Shown here: piece by piece, positions 7,946 to 16,330 of the stretch
Layout: each line of letters begins with the position of its first letter
Numbering within the stretch: position 1 is the stretch's first letter
DNA from: Gracilaria caudata
Taxonomy: Eukaryota; Rhodophyta; Florideophyceae; Gracilariales; Gracilariaceae
Length of the DNA: 33,639 nucleotides
Direction of reading: 5' to 3'
NCBI GenBank assembly: GCA_030374735.1
Contig: JASCIV010000190.1
Location: 1-33,639 of the forward strand
Notes under the pieces: model-generated
What the model was told of the DNA's origin: nothing
What the model saw: only the letters and a program-made list of their open reading frames with translations
Databases searched by the model: none
Translations under genes and position numbers: made by a program

Positions 7946-9038
7946 GATATTAGCTTGAAACGCAGGTAGGAAGAAACGGTTTGGCCGCACTCGTTGTAGG
8001 ATTACGAAGCCGGCAAATAGGGCAAGAGAACAGAAACGATCGACCAGCTCCTTGGCGCGAAAATGCCGAATACGTATAGAACAGGGTACAGAAATAGATA
8101 CTTTGCTGAATTGGGCACTCGTACTCCGTACGTGAAACGGCGGAGTTTGATTTTTACGAGACAGCAACAGTGCCCGGCTGTAGGCATTCCAGTCATAACA
8201 TTACTCAGAACTTGTCGGAAGAACAGGCCCCTTCATGACTGGACCACCGAGTCCTGAGATATGTGGTACTGTTCCTGTGAAGCACAAGGGGGAATAGATC
8301 ACGACTAACGCTTCGCCGTTGCGCAGGCTGCGACATGATGTCGCCTCGCACAGTGTCAAAGGGCCCCTTTGAAAGGGGCCTGGTGCAGTGCCAGTCAGGA
8401 ACAGAGGAACAGCAGGGTGGTGGGTGCAGCTGGATTTGGCTTCGAACACATTCGCTGATCGGCCGCTTTTAGGCGAAGAGAATCGAATCTGGAAGTGGAT
8501 TCTGCGGCATTTGTGCAGCAGCAGGAGACAGGGCTGGACAGTGGAGACTCCAGCCTGGAGTGAACTTATCTGCTTACAGCAGTAATTAATTTACAGCTTA
8601 CCTTCGGGTCTCGAACTCGGAAACAAACAGCTATGTGTCGCGTTCTACCAAGGGTAGCGTTCCTAACCTTTATGATACCCTGTGCAATGTTTGGCACCGC
8701 TGAAGCGTTCCAGATGCTGGTAAGAGGGATAAGAGGTTAGCGTTCTACTAGTAGGGACGAAGACCTCCGTTTCTGTTGGTTTCCAGGCCCCGTAGTTCAC
8801 TATCAAGACCAAGACTTGACTCTTCCAACGTAAGGCGCCTTGCTGATCTTCTACATGCAGAGCATCTGATATTTTGGTTGGATTTTCTTTGTACAAAAGG
8901 GTAAAAGAATACCCTTCCACGACACGGCTGCTAACATACGGCCCAATTCATCCCTACATCCGCTCAGCATTCTGCTGTCTGCCTCCACATCTCCATACTA
9001 TCCATCAAGTGAACAAGAACAGCTCTCGATTCATCGGA
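7946..9038. promoter_or_regulatory. Divergent upstream region of the SMP-C2 gene and the CDK
   Basis: About 1.1 kb. The part up to 8200 continues the SMP-C2 frame without an ATG and may be coding through splicing. Beyond that I see no gene. Notable short structures are an inverted repeat GGCCCCTTT-G-AAAGGGGCC (8362-8380), GGTAAGAGGGAT (8719-8730), GGGTAGCGTTCC (8652-8663) and an inverted pair AAGGGTA/TACCCTT with a 6-base spacer (8897-8916), about 125 bases before the kinase ATG. A tRNA-like stretch near 8600-8680 on the minus strand does not fold properly and was rejected. Confidence 0.45.
8362..8380. repeat. Perfect inverted repeat, 9-bp arms
   Basis: Arms GGCCCCTTT and AAAGGGGCC are separated by one G. 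It is intergenic, between the SMP-C2 gene and the CDK gene, and part of no recognised element. Confidence 0.8.
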
Positions 9039-10118
9039 ATGACTATGCTGGCAGAGGCAAAAGCCGAGGATGATGGTTGGGACCAACCCATAAACCGTGC
9101 TCCATCTCGAAAGCGATGGCGCTGGTCGCGCGATGTCACTGACTTTGAAGAAATCGAGCAAATTGGAGAGGGAACGTACGGACAAGTGTGGATGGGACGT
9201 GATAAGCATTCTGGTGAGATTGTTGCCCTGAAAAAGGTGCGTATGGACCAGGAGAAGGAAGGATTTCCAGTCACAGCCATCAGAGAGTTAAAGATGTTAA
9301 GGTCGTTGCGTCATGAAAACATCGTCAATCTCAAAGAAATCGTCACCGGTCAGAACCAAAATCGAAACAAGGTACAACGAAACAAGCATGAGATTTACAT
9401 GGTGTTTGAATATGTAGACCATGACCTTACGGGCTTGATGGATACGCCTACTATTCAGTTCTCAGAGGCCCAGGTGAAAACGTATGCTAAGCAACTGCTT
9501 TCGGGACTGTGGTATTGCCACGAACGTGAAGTTCTTCATCGTGATATCAAAGGTTCTAACTTGCTCATAGACAACAAAGGAAATCTCAAGATAGCCGATT
9601 TCGGTTTAGCTCGCACATTTAACGACCAGCTGAAGCGTTACACAAACCGTGTCATTACCTTGTGGTATCGATCACCCGAACTCTTGTTAGGGGCAGAGGA
9701 ATACGGTCCAGAAGTTGACATATGGTCAGTGGGATGTCTCATAGTCGAACTACTCACAAAAAAACCGTTATTCCCAGGAAAAGATGAGCCCGAGCAACTA
9801 GACCTTATCTTTAGCGTGCTTGGTAGTCCAACAGAAAGCATATGGCCGGGTTGGCAGCGACTCAGCTTGTCCCACACCGTCAAGACCGAGGCTTACTCGC
9901 CTCGATTACGCCACAAGCTAAGACATCTAACTCCAGCTGCCTTGAATCTAATCGAATGGCTGCTGAAATTAGACCCCAAGCGAAGGCCGACAGCCCTGGA
10001 AGCTTTGGATCATGAATGGTTTTGGTCAAAGCCGTACCCTACGCCAAAGGAAGAACTTCCAAAATATCGCTCGACTCACGAATTTCAAGCCAAGCAGAGA
10101 CGAAAAGAAGCTCGGTGA
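9039..10118 (+). CDS. Cyclin-dependent kinase, CDK9/CDK12/CDKC class
   Basis: A Ser/Thr kinase of the group that, with a cyclin T/K partner, phosphorylates the RNA polymerase II C-terminal repeats during elongation. The 359-residue protein starts at ATG 9039. It shows the glycine loop GEGTYG (43-48), ATP-anchoring Lys65, cyclin-binding helix PVTAIRE (77-83), HRDIKGSN with catalytic Asp169, DFG (187-189), and activation-loop YTNRVITLWYRSPE with Thr202 at the site phosphorylated in CDK9 and CDK12. The YTN-type loop and LLLGAEEYGPEVDIWSVGC favour the CDK9/12/CDKC group over cell-cycle CDKs. PVTAIRE departs by one residue from the PITAIRE usual in this group. There is only a short Arg/Lys-rich N-terminal extension, without the large RS region of animal CDK12. 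It converges with the NEPRO-like gene, the stops being 33 bases apart. Confidence 0.93.
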   Translation: MTMLAEAKAEDDGWDQPINRAPSRKRWRWSRDVTDFEEIEQIGEGTYGQVWMGRDKHSGEIVALKKVRMDQEKEGFPVTAIRELKMLRSLRHENIVNLKEIVTGQNQNRNKVQRNKHEIYMVFEYVDHDLTGLMDTPTIQFSEAQVKTYAKQLLSGLWYCHEREVLHRDIKGSNLLIDNKGNLKIADFGLARTFNDQLKRYTNRVITLWYRSPELLLGAEEYGPEVDIWSVGCLIVELLTKKPLFPGKDEPEQLDLIFSVLGSPTESIWPGWQRLSLSHTVKTEAYSPRLRHKLRHLTPAALNLIEWLLKLDPKRRPTALEALDHEWFWSKPYPTPKEELPKYRSTHEFQAKQRRKEAR

Positions 10119-10151
10119 TGCAGACGTGTAGTTGTGTAAACCAGTGAAATC

Positions 10152-11300
10152 CTAGTCATCCAAGGCACCGAAGATGTCATCCAGATCCTCTGAGTCTGAG
10201 CTGTCGGTATCAAGAGCTGGTGTCGCATTTGTTCTGGCGTTTGCACCTTCGTTCGCAGAGATATCAAAGCGCATTCTCAAGTTTTTGTCTTTGTTTCCAG
10301 GATGCAGCGTATCCGAGGGTATTTCACTTCGAGGGCTCTGCTGTATGGAAACAGGGCGATTCATTGAATCGGGACCTATTTCATGTTCATTTCCACTTCT
10401 ACTGCTCTCTTTATTTGTTACAGTGTTTCCGGGCTTTTCTGTTCCGTTAGAGCTCATTTGTGGTATTGATACTACCCTGTCTGTGAAACTGATGGACAAA
10501 GGGAGTGCAGATTCCTGGAAGGACATTTTCTGATAGAGAGATTTACTCTCACTGTCTTGGGGGTTTTCCGTTTTACCAGACAATTTCCGTCGTTTGTTTG
10601 GGAACGATAAAGAAGAATGAGCGGTGTGGTCCTGGGGTTGAGATTGGATGGCGGTCACGCGTATCGCCTTCTGCCCAGTGGCAAGTGCTCCGGAGAAACT
10701 TTCGGCTTGGCCTTGTGGTATACAGATCTCCGTTCCGAGATCCTCGTTTCTGTGCTCCTTCCGACAGTTGGCGTCCGGTACATCTTGTCTTGTCGGGTTC
10801 TGCACAAAAAGCAACAGTTCAAGTTCAACCAACGCTCCCTGCAGTAGTTGGAAAATCTTGTTCTCCAGGACGTGTAATCGGGCCAAACTAGAAAGCACTG
10901 TCACAGCGAAGGGCAAGAAGTGCGATCGACAAACAAGCTCTGTGGTAACTGTTGCTGCAGCTGATGGTGTCACCACTCGTATTAGATGGTCGTAAAGATT
11001 TCGAAGTGACTTGAGGTCTTCATGTGTAACGCTTGACAGGGGCAGCGGAATGCAGGTTGATGCTTTTCGTTTTCCGGTAGGTTTGAGCGCCACTGCGTTC
11101 CGAAGTGAAAGCCACGCGATATGCTGTTGGATTTTTCGAAGCACCCGGCGCACTTCTTCCAACTTCCTGAAATAAAAGCCGTGCCTGTGCTGGTTGCGGT
11201 TTCGATACATCAATCGATAAAATGTCCTGTGTTCCACGTTCCTGACCGGGTGCGATTCTACAGCAACGAGCTGTTCAAGTCTCACACGCAACTGCTCCAT
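10152..11300 (-). CDS. NEPRO/Rmp1-like nucleolar protein (RNase MRP associated)
   Basis: A 382-residue protein from ATG 11300. The N-terminal 45-residue core, YRLMYRNRNQHRHGFYFRKL followed by EEVRRVLRKI, resembles the Arg-Asn-x-Asn-Gln-His/Phe-Arg motif of yeast Rmp1 and animal NEPRO, proteins tied to RNase MRP and pre-rRNA processing. Residues about 90-175 continue as an alpha-helical region. The second half is Ser/Asn/Glu-rich and disordered, with a basic patch NKRRKLSGK that could act as a nuclear signal. The protein ends in an acidic tail DSEDLDDIFGALDD, like the DDIF-type tails I recall in NEPRO relatives. Assignment rests on a short motif and architecture. Upstream lies a GATA-rich cluster. 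A POP5-like RNase P/MRP gene sits 11 kb away. Confidence 0.55.
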   Translation of the reverse strand: MEQLRVRLEQLVAVESHPVRNVEHRTFYRLMYRNRNQHRHGFYFRKLEEVRRVLRKIQQHIAWLSLRNAVALKPTGKRKASTCIPLPLSSVTHEDLKSLRNLYDHLIRVVTPSAAATVTTELVCRSHFLPFAVTVLSSLARLHVLENKIFQLLQGALVELELLLFVQNPTRQDVPDANCRKEHRNEDLGTEICIPQGQAESFSGALATGQKAIRVTAIQSQPQDHTAHSSLSFPNKRRKLSGKTENPQDSESKSLYQKMSFQESALPLSISFTDRVVSIPQMSSNGTEKPGNTVTNKESSRSGNEHEIGPDSMNRPVSIQQSPRSEIPSDTLHPGNKDKNLRMRFDISANEGANARTNATPALDTDSSDSEDLDDIFGALDD

Positions 11301-11884
11301 CGTCCTCGTTGTAGAGGTATCTAGAGCGAGGAGCTGTCCTCCGCTGGCGATCGCCGGATTTCAGTGCTCGAACACGAGGGCGCACAACAGCAACAGAAAG
11401 GAGGGCCTTTGCACCGAATCAACCCTGATGGCATCTTCACGAAAAAATCGATATCAAAAGCGCACAAAATAACAGACCCACAGACGGAGTTGTCGACAGG
11501 AGGATACGGTACAGTATCTTGTAGATATCCTTTTATACGACAGCATCTGCTTGATATAGGTATCATTAACTGATACCTTCTAGATAGGTTTGGTAGATAC
11601 CCTTGTATCATTACTTTTTTTGTCGACATAAATGCAGACGACGAACAGAATTTGCGTCATTGGGGGGTTTGGCTCAAGTAAGGTAGCATCGTTACGTGCA
11701 AAATATAGAATTACTGGTATCGACTATAACAAGACAAAAGCGTAAGAGTTCGAGACAAAGCGATACAAAAGAGGCTGATGCTGCACCCAATATGGTGTTA
11801 ATGAGTACCGTTATAGACAGTAATTGCAACGATGTTCCAAGTGAAGCAGTTATGTATTGTTTATAGATATTATAGAGTTTGCTG
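11301..11884. promoter_or_regulatory. Upstream region of the NEPRO-like gene, downstream of fibrillin
   Basis: A 584-base gap, AT-richer than its surroundings. It contains the palindrome GGCGATCGCC at 11346-11355 (46 bases before the NEPRO-like start), AGGGTT on the minus strand at 11421-11426, and the GATA cluster listed separately. No open frame is credible. Confidence 0.5.
11503..11609. promoter_or_regulatory. GATA-motif cluster
   Basis: Ten GATA/TATC tetramers lie in 107 bases (from 11503, 11515, 11524, 11526, 11553, 11561, 11572, 11583, 11596 and 11606), where fewer than one is expected by chance. Two of them form a near-perfect inverted repeat, AGGTATCA-TTAAC-TGATACCT (11558-11578). 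The cluster is 200-310 bases upstream of the minus-strand NEPRO-like start. GATA-factor or Myb-like binding is plausible; function is inferred only. Confidence 0.45.
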
Positions 11885-12724
11885 TTAGGATGTTCTTGTA
11901 AACACATTGCGCGCTCCAGCCACTTTCTTGCTCATGAACCTGGTGAGACGAAAGCCTGGGTCTATGTAGGTGATATCCAAGAGACCAGATGGATCAAAAA
12001 ACTCGATAGGAAGTGCAAGCTGCAACTCTGTAATAAGCGGCTTCATATCGGTGGGCATTTGATTTGGTTTGGAGTCCTTTCGCGACAAGATCTTCACCGT
12101 GTGTTCTTTCAGCTGCACCTTGAGACGACCCGGCATCACAAATTGATACGAACATTGCACCTGCAAGGTAGCACTGATCTGCTCGACGCCATACTTGTCC
12201 GGAAAGGTCCACAGCGCGTTGTTCGTGAGCAGTTTTTTTTCGGGCTGTATGACTTGTCCTATTTGTCGGATGCGAACATTGCCTTTGGTTGTTGTGCGCG
12301 TGGACGAAAACATAAGCTTCCAAGAGCCTGAGATAGCCATCTCGGTAAACTGCTGCGTCAGGGGCGGTTTACCAGCCGACTCCAGCTGTCGAATAAGCAG
12401 TTCAGCCTGTCTGATCTGTTCATTGTCATTGATCAAATGCGTGATAATTCGCAGTAATTGCTCCTTCACAACGGCTGGGTCGGACGGGAGCTGCGCGTTG
12501 GGAGACTTTGACGCATCGCTGTCGCCTTCTGGGAGCGAGGGCTGCGGCGAAGCACCGTTGCCCGCGTGCGACACGGGAGGTAGTCGAAGGGCGCGACGCG
12601 GCGGTGGCGGCGCGCAGCCAGGGCTGTGGGCGCGGCGATGTGGTGGACGAGGGCGGCGGAGACAGGGGCGGATTGCGAGGGGAAGATGGCCCTGGGCGAT
12701 AAAGGCGGCGGGCGCGGGGTGCAT
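11885..12724 (-). CDS. Plastid lipid-associated protein/fibrillin family
   Basis: Fibrillins are lipocalin-like proteins associated with plastoglobules, thylakoids or the stroma that bind lipophilic compounds. The 279-residue precursor starts at ATG 12724 with MHPAPAAFIAQGHLPLAIRP, a Pro/Arg/Ala-rich transit peptide of roughly 55-60 residues with a Phe near the N-terminus, as often seen in red and glaucophyte algae. The mature part has a helical region (84-128), then the family's first motif SGSWKLMFSSTR (132-143), a beta-rich middle, and the C-terminal GLLDITYIDPGFRLTR (247-262) followed by a closing VFTR. Length fits small fibrillins (about 200-250 mature residues). The transit peptide codons are extremely GC-rich, unlike the mature part, so the boundary also shows in composition. 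The subfamily cannot be fixed by eye. Confidence 0.82.
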   Translation of the reverse strand: MHPAPAAFIAQGHLPLAIRPCLRRPRPPHRRAHSPGCAPPPPRRALRLPPVSHAGNGASPQPSLPEGDSDASKSPNAQLPSDPAVVKEQLLRIITHLINDNEQIRQAELLIRQLESAGKPPLTQQFTEMAISGSWKLMFSSTRTTTKGNVRIRQIGQVIQPEKKLLTNNALWTFPDKYGVEQISATLQVQCSYQFVMPGRLKVQLKEHTVKILSRKDSKPNQMPTDMKPLITELQLALPIEFFDPSGLLDITYIDPGFRLTRFMSKKVAGARNVFTRTS

Positions 12725-13196
12725 CTCGAGTTGCCGTGGAGGGGTGGGCGAGGAAAGCGCAGGCGACAGGTATATAGAGCTTCAGGGGAGGGGAGGGGGG
12801 GATGACAGACGGGAAGGGGCGAGATCATGCATGAGCACTGTACACATTGTCCATCACGGACGTGGACTGTAAAGCGGGGTGCACTGTAACGCTACGGCGA
12901 GGAAAGCAGCGGCGCGACGATTGATCGTTGACATTGTGACAGCAACTCGTCATAGTGTCACCGCGTCAGCGCTTCTGCTTGTCGCTTCACTCGATATGAC
13001 GCGCACGCTCATACGTTGATGGTCATTAATCGTGCAATTCTGCAATCCGTACCGAACGACAGCATCCGGCGCGCTCTCTCCAGCGGAGCCGCGCACGCGC
13101 CGCGCACGCACGCCGCACCCTGTCACGCAGCCGTCGTCCGCAGCCCGCGCTCGCTGCGCGCCCATCGCCGCGCACCCAATCCATAAAGCCGCGCCC
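12725..13196. promoter_or_regulatory. Divergent upstream region, fibrillin and Pro-rich gene
   Basis: About 470 bases between two divergent starts, GC- and CpG-rich. The frame of the right-hand gene is open from a GTG at 13032 but has no ATG before 13197, so 13032-13196 is probably 5' untranslated. I see no TATA box or recurrent motif. Confidence 0.4.
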
Positions 13197-14858
13197 ATGC
13201 GCGCGTCTGACGCTGTCGTCCCCCCCCCGCAGCGTTGCGTTTCGAAAGCACCCGTCGTCATCAACATGCAGTCGTCGCGTCTGCTCGGCGCCGCCACCGT
13301 CCCGTCGCCGCCTCTTCTTCACCCCATCTCCAAGCACTATCACTCCGCTGCAGCGCCTCCTCGGCGCCCGCGCCGCTATCTTCGTCTCGTCTCCCCGCAC
13401 ACGTCCTCGCACACCCTTCACGCCCCCACCCGTTCTTTCAAGCTTCCGCCGTTGTCTTCCGCCCCGCCTCCCACCCTTCCCTCCAAGTCTGTCACCCCGT
13501 TCCCCCTTTCATCCGCCGCTCCCGTCGTCCACTCCCGCGCCAGCGCTCAACCACCTGTACCTCCGTCATACTCTGCCCCACCTTCCTATTCCGCCCCCCC
13601 GCCGTCCCTTTCCCGCCCTCCCCATTCCCATCCGCTGTCTTACTCTGCTTCACAGCAACTGCCATACGCACCGGCTCACCACGCCCCTGCCATATCATCG
13701 CCCTACTCTCATCAGCCTCTGCCCGCGCCCTCCTCCACCTCGCTCCCCCCTCCTCCCCGCCCTCCGCCTCGTGTTTCGCTCCCCTCCACCTCGCATGGCT
13801 ATGGCGCTCCGCAGGTGTCATCTGCTGTACCGCCTGCTGTACCGCCTGCTGTACCGCCTGCTGTACCGCCTGCTGTACCGCCTGCTGTACCGTCTCCTGC
13901 ACCACCGACATCGTATCGCGCCCATTCTCGTTCAACCTATCATCCATCTGTCGTGCACGCGCAGCCGACACGAGCGACCGCGTCGTATTGGCCATCGCCT
14001 GCTACGGGCACGCACGTGAAACCGACGTACGCCTATGGTGGACCGACCGGAGGCGCTGTAGCGCGTAGTACAGCTCCTCTACCCACATCGCGTGTGCGCA
14101 CGTCCGGAGCGCAATCTGGAGCAGCGTATGTGTCGCCAGCGTCGCATACGCTGCCCCAGCCTGCTGCGTCTGGCGTTCGACCTCTGAGCGTATCAGCACC
14201 ACAGCCGATAGAGCCTATGCATAGCGCTGAGCATTCTAACTACAAAAGGCAACGTATGCCTTCACATTGGAAGTCTTCCAATGAGCGAGTACAAATAAGT
14301 AATCTGACGTCGGACAACAACAGTGCGTCGAGTGCGCCGCCACCGAAGATGGCGTACGAAAGGCGCTACGATGGCGGAGCTGTTGCATACGGCGCTACCG
14401 CGGCTGTGGCGCACACAGCGCGTGGCGCGACGCACGTGACAGGCAGCGCGGACGCGCATGATGGGCAGTGGCAGCAGCAGAAGAGTGGGGCTGAGGAACG
14501 CGCGCTGTATGACATTCGACGCGTGCAGTTGACCAGAGAAAAGGAGCTGCAGAAGATCCAGTCGACTGCGGCGAGCAAGATCAAGGTGAAGATGAATCTT
14601 CGAGGGCGCACTAAGATTGAGCAGTGGCTGCGGAGTGACGAGGTGGTGGAGAAGGCTACGGCGATGGTGGCTAGGATGTTCCGGTTGGATGGGATGATCT
14701 TGTCACGCAGTGCGGCGGAGAGGAAGGCGGCTCTGGAGAAAATGAAGAACGAAGACTTGAGAGTGCTGGAGGCGCTGATGAGTCGTTTAGCAAATAGGAA
14801 CGGATACACGAGTTGGGTGCTTCTGACTGAACGATTGAACGTGGAAAGTTTCTGCTGA
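13197..14858 (+). CDS. Pro/Ser/Ala-rich protein with a conserved-looking C-terminal helix domain, unknown function
   Basis: The 553-residue frame starts at ATG 13197, with an alternative at 13266. Residues 1 to about 390 are disordered, dominated by Pro, Ser, Ala, His and Tyr, and include six copies of the tetrapeptide AVPP from a 12-base repeat. The last 120 residues change character: a charged helix (REKELQKIQSTAASKIKVKM), then RTKIEQWLRSDEVVEKATAM and a Lys/Glu-rich helix, ending ERLNVESFC. This looks like a small folded domain, but I do not recognise it. There is no transmembrane segment or signal. Codon composition shifts from very C-rich to more balanced at the same boundary. Several competing frames are open in the first half because of the base bias; only this one continues into the well-formed C-terminal domain. 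Confidence 0.65.
   Translation: MRASDAVVPPPQRCVSKAPVVINMQSSRLLGAATVPSPPLLHPISKHYHSAAAPPRRPRRYLRLVSPHTSSHTLHAPTRSFKLPPLSSAPPPTLPSKSVTPFPLSSAAPVVHSRASAQPPVPPSYSAPPSYSAPPPSLSRPPHSHPLSYSASQQLPYAPAHHAPAISSPYSHQPLPAPSSTSLPPPPRPPPRVSLPSTSHGYGAPQVSSAVPPAVPPAVPPAVPPAVPPAVPSPAPPTSYRAHSRSTYHPSVVHAQPTRATASYWPSPATGTHVKPTYAYGGPTGGAVARSTAPLPTSRVRTSGAQSGAAYVSPASHTLPQPAASGVRPLSVSAPQPIEPMHSAEHSNYKRQRMPSHWKSSNERVQISNLTSDNNSASSAPPPKMAYERRYDGGAVAYGATAAVAHTARGATHVTGSADAHDGQWQQQKSGAEERALYDIRRVQLTREKELQKIQSTAASKIKVKMNLRGRTKIEQWLRSDEVVEKATAMVARMFRLDGMILSRSAAERKAALEKMKNEDLRVLEALMSRLANRNGYTSWVLLTERLNVESFC
13822..13893 (+). repeat. 12-bp tandem repeat, six copies, in frame
   Basis: Six head-to-tail copies of CTGCTGTACCGC, the last ending in T. 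In the host frame the repeat encodes AVPP tetrapeptides. Its length is a multiple of three, so changes in copy number leave the protein in frame. Confidence 0.9.
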
Positions 14859-16330
14859 CGACACATTTTTTAATTTTAATATTGATGTTGTCGTTTATAA
14901 AGCGTATTTTTAATGAGGTTTGGAGGCCGGATCGCGAGAGGTGTGTTAATGGGGGAGGAGACCCGTGCGTTGTTGGTGCTCATACATAGGGGCGCGTATG
15001 GGGAGAATGTACGTGTTGTTCACGTGCGTGTGGTGATTCATGCTTTTTTTGGTGAGAAGTGAAAAGAGGGGCCAGACTGTGTGTGGCCAATGGAGTGGGC
15101 GGTGAAGGTACGTTGACGTGGTTTGTTCCGTTGCTGTTGCTTTGAAAGTTGGCGCACGCCTTTTTGTGTGGTGGGTGTAAATGAGACGGGCGTTGTGGCG
15201 ACGAGTCGTTAAAGACAGATTCGCGCGACACGCGGGGGCAGACCGCGGCGCGTTTTTGCATGCAAAAGATGGGCGTGACGGCGCGCGTGTAAGCGCGAGC
15301 GCATAGATGGCATGAAACTGAGAGCAGTCGTCACAATTCTCGCTCATATTGCGCGCTGTTGTATGGAAAGCCATCTGAACAACGTTTGTCCTTTCTCTTT
15401 TATACGTCTTTAATAGATGCGCTGTTTGTCTCGTCAACAACTGCTCAGTGCCAATGAAGCTTTAATCAATGAGACCGAACGAGCACACTTGCTCGCGCGC
15501 GCGGCGCCGATTGGCTGTTTTTGCAAACTGACTGCCTTTCTTCGCTGCTTTTGTGTTTATAGCGCGACGCCGGTCACGCGTTGCACGAGAGAAAAGGAAA
15601 GAGTTGGTAAGGCGAACATCAAGTCGACGAGATGTGTCGCACGCCACCACGAACGGGGGCGATACTGAAATGCGCGCAAGTCACTGTCCGCCGTGATCAC
15701 TAATCATCGGCGCGCAAACACTTTTTGACTTTGTCATTATCGTTGAACTCGTGCGTTTACCATTATCTTACCAATGAAAGCGGCGCCGCCACCGAGGCGC
15801 GCCTGAAGGGCATTGCCAGTTAGCATTGCGCAGCCAACCACGGCTTGCGTACAACTTTACGTGTGGCGCGCGCACGTGTGCGCCACACGTGCGCCGTCAC
15901 GCGCGCCCATTTCTCGTCGCACTCGCGTTCTTGCTTTGATCGCCGCAACTATTCACGGCTCGTTCTCGTGCTCTCGCATCACGCCGCCTGCGAAACGCGC
16001 TCTTCCTCTCGTCACACGCGCGCCGCTCACAGGTTACACCCGAACCGTCATGCCACATTTGTGTCCTCCCACAGCCGGTATCTGCGTCAATCTTTTTTTC
16101 TTTATAGCGTTTATAAAAACCCATCGCTGTATCGAGAAAATCGATTGTTGCTATACAGTATGCAGCCCCAACTACCCTTGTAACTTATCATTAACCCTTA
16201 TCCGCCCGCTCTCAGCCAGCGCCCCCAGCGCCCCCTTTCCGCGCCACCCCCGTGCTGTATAGCCCACAGCCCCCCGGTTACGGTAACCCATCCGCCACCG
16301 CTCGCTTCCTCCCCCTTCAAGCGCAATCCC
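14859..16330. other. Gene-poor GC-rich gap
   Basis: Nearly 1.5 kb without a convincing gene. Frames of 80-165 codons occur on both strands but lack family resemblance and share the CpG/Arg/His/Thr bias of random GC-rich DNA. TTTATA-type strings followed by GCG recur (about 14893, 15556, 16101 and 16110); the last, TATAAAA at 16112-16118, could be the TATA element of the ABC gene. Also present, close to that gene, are TACCCTTGTA (16173-16182) and TTAACCCTTA (16191-16200). A non-coding RNA cannot be excluded. Confidence 0.4.
16112..16118 (+). promoter_or_regulatory. TATA-like element upstream of the ABC gene
   Basis: TATAAAA lies 213 bases before the ATG of the ABC ATPase gene in an otherwise GC-rich region, directly after a second TTTATA string (16101-16106). 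The assignment rests on position and consensus only. Confidence 0.3.

Noticed and set aside
8600..8690. Possible tRNA on the minus strand (GTTCGAGAC, GGTAGAACGC words)
   Set aside because: The T-arm stem has mismatches at two of five positions and no acceptor stem pairs with it; no cloverleaf could be drawn.
14946..15440. 164-codon minus-strand frame in the GC-rich gap
   Set aside because: It starts from a TTG, is His/Thr/Arg-rich as expected of random GC-rich DNA, and lacks a recognisable domain.
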